Assembly (NCBI GenBank): GCA_002314775.1
Contig: DCHE01000029.1
Location: forward strand, 1-20,547
DNA length: 20,547 bases
Direction of reading: 5' to 3'
Origin: Lachnospiraceae bacterium UBA1760
Lineage (GTDB): Bacteria; Bacillota; Clostridia; Lachnospirales; Lachnospiraceae
Below are positions 16,153-20,547 of this stretch, piece after piece (the first letter of the stretch is position 1; each line of letters starts with the position of its first letter). The notes under the pieces are model-generated. The model was not told the DNA's origin, made no database searches, and saw only the letters and a program-made list of their open reading frames with translations. The translations under genes were made by a program, and so were the position numbers.

Positions 16153-16187
16153 TATGTCCATCAATATGCATACTAGTAACGGACATA
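16153..16187 (-). promoter_or_regulatory. Inverted repeat in the pyrF leader, candidate operator
   Basis: TATGTCC (16153-16159) and its complement GGACATA (16181-16187) are separated by 21 bases. The spacer holds one copy of a 13-base motif that recurs upstream of the LytTR gene. A possible -10 (CATAAT on the minus strand, overlapping the near arm) and a weak TTACTA 17 bases upstream would put this repeat across the pyrF promoter. The promoter call is tentative. Confidence 0.35.
16161..16173 (-). repeat. 13-bp motif copy 1 (pyrF side)
   Basis: On the minus strand this reads GTATGCATATTGA. An identical 13-mer lies in the opposite orientation at 16992-17004, so the two copies bracket the LytTR regulator gene. 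It contains the palindrome TATGCATA. AT-rich sequence weakens the case, but an exact 13-base match in two short intergenic gaps is unlikely to be pure chance. Confidence 0.5.
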
Positions 16188-16207
16188 CCTAAGTAAATTT
16201 TATCAAA

Positions 16208-16951
16208 TTAATCTCTATTATTCAAGTTTATGATATCAATTAGCGAAAGTATTTTTCTCTTTCCCCGCTTTGAAATATACACTTTTTCACTACTCTCCCT
16301 CAAAGATATAGAGTTATCATCCTCATCAATTCTCGAAACGTATTTTACATTTACGAATTCATTTCTATTAATCTTCGGATAATTCTCCTCATCAATAACT
16401 TCGAATATGCTTTTCCTCTGTCTAATATCGATTTCCCAGTTTTTCTGTCTGGTCACCAGCTCGAGATATCTGCTGTAGCACCTTATCATTATAATCTCGC
16501 TGGTTTGGATTGAGTAAAAGCTAGAGCCCTTTCTTATGAACACCATTCTCTCTTTTTCGGCAATGTCACGTTCTGTCTCATAATCCATAATATCATTTAT
16601 CAATTTCCCTGCCTCCTTCATGTCAAAAGGAAGCTCGTAAAACTTAAAGCAGTGAAGATGATTATAGCTATAGAGACTCTCGTCAACAAGTCTTGAAAAT
16701 ATAATCATTTTTGTGCAGGAATAGCCTTTAATTTTTCTTATTCCCTCTGCAATTCTTATTCCATCCGTTTCATTTTCGGCGACAGATGTATCAAGTATAA
16801 TAAGTGATATTTTGTTTATCTTAAGAATTTTCATTCCCTCAAATGCATCGCTAGTTTTATAGAGCTTTACATAGTCTCCTCTCTTTATAATTATCTCCTC
16901 TAGCTTTTCAACTGGCGATTTTTGTTTCATAAGCATCAATATTTTAATCAT
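16208..16951 (-). CDS. LytTR-family DNA-binding regulator with degenerate receiver domain
   Basis: A 247-aa protein. Residues 1-125 have the shape of a CheY-like receiver: an N-terminal strand (IKILMLM), Asp54 in LIILDTSVAENETDG, and a late strand ending FKFYELPFD. Two hallmark elements are missing. The acidic pair that follows strand 1 is replaced by MKQ, and the conserved Lys before Pro108 is Leu107. Normal aspartate phosphorylation is therefore doubtful. Residues 135-243 form the LytTR domain (MVFIRKGSSFYSI, IIMIRCYSRYLELV, YPKINRNEFVNVKYVSRI, EKVYISKRGKRKI). GGGGAG precedes the ATG by about 11 bases. No histidine kinase is adjacent. A perfect TTGACA lies upstream (17041-17036) with a poorly matching -10. 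The gene stands alone between the PBP terminator and the pyrimidine operon; AT content is higher than in its neighbours. Confidence 0.85.
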   Translation of the reverse strand: MIKILMLMKQKSPVEKLEEIIIKRGDYVKLYKTSDAFEGMKILKINKISLIILDTSVAENETDGIRIAEGIRKIKGYSCTKMIIFSRLVDESLYSYNHLHCFKFYELPFDMKEAGKLINDIMDYETERDIAEKERMVFIRKGSSFYSIQTSEIIMIRCYSRYLELVTRQKNWEIDIRQRKSIFEVIDEENYPKINRNEFVNVKYVSRIDEDDNSISLRESSEKVYISKRGKRKILSLIDIINLNNRD

Positions 16952-16991
16952 TAATCCATATTCTCCCCGTGTTTATTATTATCCTAAACCG

Positions 16992-17004
16992 GTATGCATA
17001 TTGA
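16992..17004 (+). repeat. 13-bp motif copy 2 (upstream of the LytTR gene)
   Basis: The plus strand reads GTATGCATATTGA, identical to the minus-strand motif at 16173-16161. It lies about 40 bases before the LytTR start and just downstream of a candidate promoter whose -35 is TTGACA at 17041-17036. That is where an operator would be expected. Confidence 0.5.
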
Positions 17005-17127
17005 CTAATACATATAGGCTGTTTCTTTCCTCAAATGTCAACAATTCTCTGCTAATATTCTCAAATACAAAAAATCATAATTACTGTATGTAAAATCAGG
17101 TGGCAATAAACAGCCACAAAACAACAA

Positions 17128-17154
17128 TAGCGCCAACCTAAAAGGTTGACGCTA
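17128..17154 (-). terminator. Intrinsic terminator of the penicillin-binding protein gene
   Basis: The arms 17128-17139 and 17143-17154 pair over 12 positions, including one G-U on the transcribed strand, around a 3-base AAA loop. On the minus strand the hairpin is followed by TTGTTGTTTTG, a T-rich run. It lies 13 bases after the stop of the PBP gene. Confidence 0.82.
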
Positions 17155-17167
17155 CCTAACTTAATAC

Positions 17168-20098
17168 TTACTCACCCTCTGGCTGTGGAGCTTCCGTTGG
17201 TGGCTCCGTTGGTGCTTCCGTTGGTGGTTCTGTTGGTTTTTCTGTTGGTGGTTCCGTCGGTTTCTCTGTTGGTGGCTCCGTCGGTTTCTCTGTTGGTGGC
17301 TCCGTCGGTGTTTCACCGCCTCCACCGCCGCCTCCACTGAAGGTTGCACTTATTGTATGACTCTCGGTTATATTGGTAAATGTGAACGATGTTACCGCTC
17401 CAACACTTCCTCCATCAACCTTAACATCAGAAATAGTGTATCCTGCAAGAGGAGTTATATAAATTGTTACCGATGAACCTGCCGTAATAGTAACCGACTG
17501 TGAAATAGTACCACCCTCTCCACAGCTTGTTGAGATAGTGATTTCTCCGCCTTCTATTACAGGATGTAAAGTACATGAAGACTTGAATATTGCCTGTGTA
17601 TATGTGAAGGTTGCACCTACGATATACATCTTATTATTCTCATCATAAGCAACCTCATAATGCATAACATTTGTACAATTCTCTGTTGCTATCTCATGTG
17701 AATCCATACAGATGTCAATACCAGCTGCAAACTGGTGTCCCTTACATACCTCTGTAGGTCCAGCTCCCTCAGCTCCCCAGTCTGTGTTGACAGGGCAGCC
17801 CGTCTGCGGCTTAAGTCCTGAAAGCTTACATACACTAATCTTTGTGATTCCTTCAGGCTTCTCCATAATCTCGCCACCCTTTGGCTGTTCCTCCATGATG
17901 GCTATCTTATCCATAATATCTCTCCAGAGCTTCTTATGGTTTGTTGAAGATCCTATATCTGTATTTGAATCGTAACCATACCATACTGAGGCTGTGTAGT
18001 ATGGTGTCATACCACAGAACCAAAGGTCATAGTTACTAGAGGTTGTACCAGTTTTTCCTGCGCAGGTAACACCGCTGGTCATCTTTGCAACCTTACCAGT
18101 ACCAGTATTTACAACATCCTTCATTCCTTCAATGAGCTGCCATGCAGTGGTAGCCTTCATAGCTGTATGCTGAATAGATGCTGTATCAGTGTTGTCAATT
18201 ACAACATTGCCGTTGTGATCAAGTACCTTTGAATAATAGCATGGCTTTGTGTATACGCCGCCATTTGCAATTGCTGCATAGGCTGCTGTAATCTCAAGAT
18301 TTGTAATACCATAGGTAAGACCTCCTGTTGCACAGGCCTGTGTCTTATCGCTGTACACATTACCATTCTTATCCGGAGTTCCGTCTGCAAGAGTTGTGAA
18401 GCCCAGATTTTCAAGGTAGGTGTATGCAACCTCAGGAGTTACCTGGGTGATACACTTAACAGCAATGATATTCATGGAATTCTCAATTGCCTGTCTGATG
18501 CTGGATGGTCCTCTGTAGGAACCGTACCAGTTTCTTACACTAACTCCATTTGCATAGGTGTATGGTGCATCGTCAAAGCAGGTTGCGAGAGAGCCTCCCG
18601 TATCAATAAGAGGGAGAAATGCCGCTAAAATCTTGAAGGTTGAACCCGGCTGTCTGGTTGACTGCGTTGCCCTGTTAAGTCCAAGGTTTGCAGTTTTTTC
18701 ACCTCGTCCACTTGTTATAGCCTTTACGTATCCCGTATGCTGATCCATTACTACAAAGGTTGCCTGAGGCTGAATACTGCAGGAAATCTTCTCTGCAGTT
18801 ACCGTTCCTCCTGTGGACTCAATTACATACTCCTTGTAGGTAGCTGCAGCCGCTCTGGCAAGCGCCTCCGAAGGATAGATACTGTTATACTTTAGGTTAT
18901 TTGTAGTATTCTTATAATATGCAATCAGTGAATTAATACCATAATTCTTCTCTTTTCCTGACTTATCAATAATAGAAAGTGCATATGAAAGAGAAACCTT
19001 TGAACCGTCCGGATAATACGCAGAATTATTGATGGTTTCATCACAAATCTGCTGTATCTTCATATCCTGAACCGAGTAAATGCTATATCCGCCAGTGTAT
19101 ATCTCCTGGTATGCCTCAGCACTGGTCATTCCCGGATTAACCTTTCTGAAATAATTTCTAAGGTCAACCATGATTGCATCGATATAGTATGAATTAATCT
19201 TTGAATTCTCTTCTCTTAATATCTTAACCTGCTCAATTCTTGAATATACATCATCAAGTAAGCATGCATCGTATTCTGCCTGAGTGATGTACTCCTGCTC
19301 AAGCATCTTATTCAAAACAAGCTTTCTCTTTGTCTTGTTGTTCTCAGGGAAATTAACTGGGTCATACTTATATGGATTCTGAGTGATACCGGCAATAACT
19401 GCCATCTCAGATACTGTAAGCTCTCCGATTTTCTTATTAAAATATCTCTCTGAAGCAGCCTCGATTCCATGAACACCCTGTCCAAGGTAAATCGTATTGA
19501 GATAGTACTCGCAGATTTCCTCCTTTGAGTATATCTTCTCAAGCTCAATCGCAAGATACTGCTCCTGGAACTTTCTCTGAAGCTTCTCCATAAAGGTTGT
19601 CTCATTCATACCAACGTTAAATACGTGGTTTTTGATGAGCTGCTGAGTAAGTGTACTGGCTCCCTGATTGAAGTTACCACTTGTGGCACCAGTTACAAAT
19701 ACTCTGAAAATACCTCTTACATCAATACCGTTGTGATTCCAGAATCTCTCATCCTCAACAGCCACAAACGCATTGACAAACTGCTTAGGTATTTCATCAT
19801 AGTATACATAAATACGATTGGAATTGATTGTCGAAAGGGTTGTAACTACATTTCCATTCTGGTCATAAATTGTAGATTTAAATCCCTTTGGCTGAATGTT
19901 AATGGATTTAACATCCGGTGCTTCATCGATAATTCCCTTTATCATACCAAAGCCTACTCCTGCGCATGCTATAATAAAGAGCACTATTCCTACAAGTAAA
20001 ATCTTGAATCCGCTTGTAAGCACTTTTCTTTTTGTTCTGCCTGCTTTCGAGACAAGCTGCTGTTGTCTTCTTCTAGCTCCAGCACTACTAAGATCCAT
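17168..20098 (-). CDS. pbp1A: Class A penicillin-binding protein (PBP1A type) with repeat-bearing C-terminus
   Basis: A 976-aa bifunctional peptidoglycan synthase. A basic cytoplasmic N-terminus (RRRQQQLVSKAGRTKRK) and one membrane helix (about 31-55) anchor it; the rest is outside. The glycosyltransferase 51 domain (about 80-260) has the catalytic Glu near 115 in VEDERFWNHNGID, and QGASTLTQQLIKN. The transpeptidase domain shows the three penicillin-binding motifs: SxxK in RQPGSTFKIL (Ser near 485), SMN near 541, and KTGTT near 682. Beyond about residue 760 come a Cys-bearing segment, a domain resembling InlB-type beta repeats (about 855-925, with ITPLAGYTISDVKVDGG and HTISATF), a Gly7 run and a Pro/Thr/Glu tail. 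Typical PBP1A proteins end earlier. GCAGGAGG precedes the ATG. The gene has its own promoter and terminator. There is no LPXTG anchor. Confidence 0.96.
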   Translation of the reverse strand: MDLSSAGARRRQQQLVSKAGRTKRKVLTSGFKILLVGIVLFIIACAGVGFGMIKGIIDEAPDVKSINIQPKGFKSTIYDQNGNVVTTLSTINSNRIYVYYDEIPKQFVNAFVAVEDERFWNHNGIDVRGIFRVFVTGATSGNFNQGASTLTQQLIKNHVFNVGMNETTFMEKLQRKFQEQYLAIELEKIYSKEEICEYYLNTIYLGQGVHGIEAASERYFNKKIGELTVSEMAVIAGITQNPYKYDPVNFPENNKTKRKLVLNKMLEQEYITQAEYDACLLDDVYSRIEQVKILREENSKINSYYIDAIMVDLRNYFRKVNPGMTSAEAYQEIYTGGYSIYSVQDMKIQQICDETINNSAYYPDGSKVSLSYALSIIDKSGKEKNYGINSLIAYYKNTTNNLKYNSIYPSEALARAAAATYKEYVIESTGGTVTAEKISCSIQPQATFVVMDQHTGYVKAITSGRGEKTANLGLNRATQSTRQPGSTFKILAAFLPLIDTGGSLATCFDDAPYTYANGVSVRNWYGSYRGPSSIRQAIENSMNIIAVKCITQVTPEVAYTYLENLGFTTLADGTPDKNGNVYSDKTQACATGGLTYGITNLEITAAYAAIANGGVYTKPCYYSKVLDHNGNVVIDNTDTASIQHTAMKATTAWQLIEGMKDVVNTGTGKVAKMTSGVTCAGKTGTTSSNYDLWFCGMTPYYTASVWYGYDSNTDIGSSTNHKKLWRDIMDKIAIMEEQPKGGEIMEKPEGITKISVCKLSGLKPQTGCPVNTDWGAEGAGPTEVCKGHQFAAGIDICMDSHEIATENCTNVMHYEVAYDENNKMYIVGATFTYTQAIFKSSCTLHPVIEGGEITISTSCGEGGTISQSVTITAGSSVTIYITPLAGYTISDVKVDGGSVGAVTSFTFTNITESHTISATFSGGGGGGGETPTEPPTEKPTEPPTEKPTEPPTEKPTEPPTEAPTEPPTEAPQPEGE
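17199..17310 (-). repeat. 24-bp tandem repeat encoding (PTEPPTEK)n in the PBP tail
   Basis: Four full units (17199-17222, 17223-17246, 17247-17270, 17271-17294) and a partial fifth (to about 17310) repeat a 24-base block coding for the octapeptide PTEPPTEK or its PTEPPTEA variant. The two central units nearest the Gly run are almost identical in DNA, while the distal ones differ at several third positions, as expected when older copies drift. In-frame unit gain or loss would change tail length without breaking the protein. Confidence 0.92.
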
Positions 20099-20194
20099 TT
20101 AGTCGCCTCCTGCTTTTTAGATTTGCTTCATCTATGTTTTCCACAAATATGTGTTTAAATCGCATAGGTTTTATGCATATTTATAGTCTGAAGT

Positions 20195-20223
20195 ATTATA
20201 GCAAATATAGGATGTAATTACAA
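20195..20223 (-). promoter_or_regulatory. Promoter of the penicillin-binding protein gene
   Basis: On the minus strand, TTGTAA (20223-20218) is followed after 17 bases by TATAAT (20200-20195), with TGC before it forming an extended -10 (TGCTATAAT). The start is expected near 20188, leaving about 90 bases of leader before the ATG. Confidence 0.82.
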
Positions 20224-20228
20224 GTAAA

Positions 20229-20242
20229 GTGAAATATTTCAC
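20229..20242 (-). promoter_or_regulatory. 14-bp perfect palindrome resembling Rex or CRP/FNR sites
   Basis: GTGAAATATTTCAC is a perfect palindrome. Extended on the minus strand it reads TTGTGAAATATTTCACTT, which agrees with the Rex-type consensus TTGTGAAATATTTCACAA except at the last two bases, and also with the CRP/FNR form TGTGA-N6-TCAC. It ends five bases upstream of the PBP -35, a position suited to activation or modulation. Neither regulator is encoded here, so the assignment rests on motif memory. Confidence 0.5.
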
Positions 20243-20260
20243 AAAATATTAATAAATGTT

Positions 20261-20395
20261 CTTGCTTCGCAAGTGCGTAACTCTACTCTTTCGTAACTCC
20301 TAAACCCATTCATGAATCCCGCATCGCTGGGGCGATGCTCTACCGTCGCTGGCGCGACTGATTCATTTCATGTGTTTAGGTTCTTGCTTCGCAAG
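20261..20395. repeat. Multi-armed palindromic intergenic element
   Basis: The element begins and ends with the same hairpin CTTGCTTCGCAAG (20261-20273 and 20383-20395). Between them, an outer inverted repeat pairs 20299-20305 (CCTAAAC) with 20374-20380, 20307-20309 with 20370-20372, and 20312-20317 (ATGAAT) with 20361-20366. Inside sit two hairpins: GCATCGC-TGGG-GCGATGC (20321-20338) and GTCGC-TGGC-GCGAC (20345-20358). CGTAACTC occurs twice (20276 and 20292), and AGTTACGAA at 20462-20470 is its inverse. The GC-rich arms contrast with AT-rich flanks. It looks like a REP/ERIC-like dispersed repeat or a structured RNA; no coding sense is visible. Confidence 0.7.
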
Positions 20396-20400
20396 AATAC

Positions 20401-20460
20401 GATAAAAATAAAAGGTGCTATTTGCAAGCGAGCTTGCAAGTAGCACCTTTTATTTTTATC
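20401..20460 (-). terminator. 60-base terminator hairpin after gdhA
   Basis: The 60 bases fold end to end: 20401-20428 pairs with 20433-20460 around the loop CGAG, with a single non-Watson-Crick position (20421 with 20440). The upper stem is GC-containing (GGTGCTA/TAGCACC), and the lower stem is an A tract facing a T tract, so it can terminate transcription in either direction. It begins 22 bases after the gdhA stop. Confidence 0.9.
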
Positions 20461-20482
20461 TAGTTACGAATAATAACTTTTA

Positions 20483-20547
20483 TTAACATACACCCTGAGC
20501 GAGCATAGCGTTAACAACCTTCTCGAAACCAGCGATGTTAGCACCAG
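20483..20547 (-). CDS. gdhA: Glutamate dehydrogenase, C-terminal end (partial)
   Basis: The minus strand from the window edge reads GANIAGFEKVVNAMLAQGVC followed by TAA (20485-20483). This matches the C-terminus of hexameric glutamate dehydrogenases, whose last residues commonly read GANIAGF.KVA.AM.AQG. The enzyme interconverts 2-oxoglutarate plus ammonia and glutamate; cofactor preference cannot be read from this fragment. Only 21 complete codons including the stop are present, with two further bases of the preceding codon; the start lies beyond the window. The reading frame is open to the edge and a strong terminator follows immediately, supporting a genuine gene end. The identification depends on a short but characteristic segment. 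Confidence 0.85.
   Translation of the reverse strand, partial: GANIAGFEKVVNAMLAQGVC

Larger units (their letters stand above)
20099..20482. other. Gene-free stretch between gdhA and the PBP gene
   Basis: No coding frame with SD support is visible in these 384 bases. In transcription order they hold the gdhA terminator hairpin (20401-20460), the multi-armed palindromic element (20261-20395), a 14-bp palindrome (20229-20242), the PBP promoter (20195-20223) and an approximately 90-base AT-rich leader ending in the PBP SD. Confidence 0.8.

Noticed and set aside
16115..16207. PyrR-type attenuator or riboswitch before pyrF
   Set aside because: Only about 93 bases, with no anti-terminator/terminator pair and no PyrR-binding loop that I can recognise; just the inverted repeat reported above.
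17100..17117. Small hairpin GTGGC/GCCAC after the PBP terminator
   Set aside because: Only five base pairs with an eight-base loop and no clear T run; the 17128-17154 hairpin explains termination.
17199..17310. Regular repeats considered as a CRISPR array
   Set aside because: Units are contiguous, have no unique spacers, and lie in frame within the PBP gene encoding a Pro/Thr/Glu tail.

Overview
The window looks like chromosomal DNA of a low-GC anaerobic Firmicute, most likely a Lachnospiraceae/Clostridia member. This rests on protein style (NAD-linked PyrK/PyrDB, group-2-like PyrF, a long M29 aminopeptidase, a clostridial-type histidine kinase), AT-rich intergenic DNA, strong SD sequences and TTG/GTG starts. 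The genus cannot be fixed from the sequence alone. Every supported gene lies on the minus strand, so the text below follows transcription, from high to low coordinates.

Right end: the last 21 codons of glutamate dehydrogenase (gdhA), a 60-base terminator hairpin, then about 380 gene-free bases with a multi-armed palindromic element, a 14-bp palindrome resembling Rex or CRP/FNR sites, and a good promoter. This promoter drives a class A penicillin-binding protein (PBP1A type) with a beta-repeat-like domain and a Thr/Pro/Glu tandem-repeat tail. A terminator closes that unit.

Middle: a LytTR regulator with a degenerate receiver, flanked by two inverted copies of a 13-bp sequence, then a compact nucleotide operon: pyrF-pyrK-pyrD, a 107-aa membrane protein, an extended M29 aminopeptidase, deoB and a pyrimidine-nucleoside phosphorylase gene. 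It joins late de novo pyrimidine steps (no pyrE here) to nucleoside salvage. After it a near-consensus promoter starts a pspA-pcrA pair.

Left: a monocistronic 92-aa membrane protein with an acidic tail and its own promoter and terminator; then an OmpR-type response regulator, a 997-aa histidine kinase with a large predicted outside domain, and an AEC-family transporter, tightly packed as one unit. Finally a consensus promoter drives a tRNA array: a tRNA-Val(UAC) whose acceptor stem does not pair properly, then the 5' end of a second tRNA cut by the window edge.

Most of the window is ordinary housekeeping DNA. I found no clear defence system, mobile element or CRISPR array. The points that merit a second look are the mispaired tRNA-Val, the LytTR gene with its flanking 13-mers, the palindromic element before the PBP gene, and the extended peptidase inside the pyrimidine operon.
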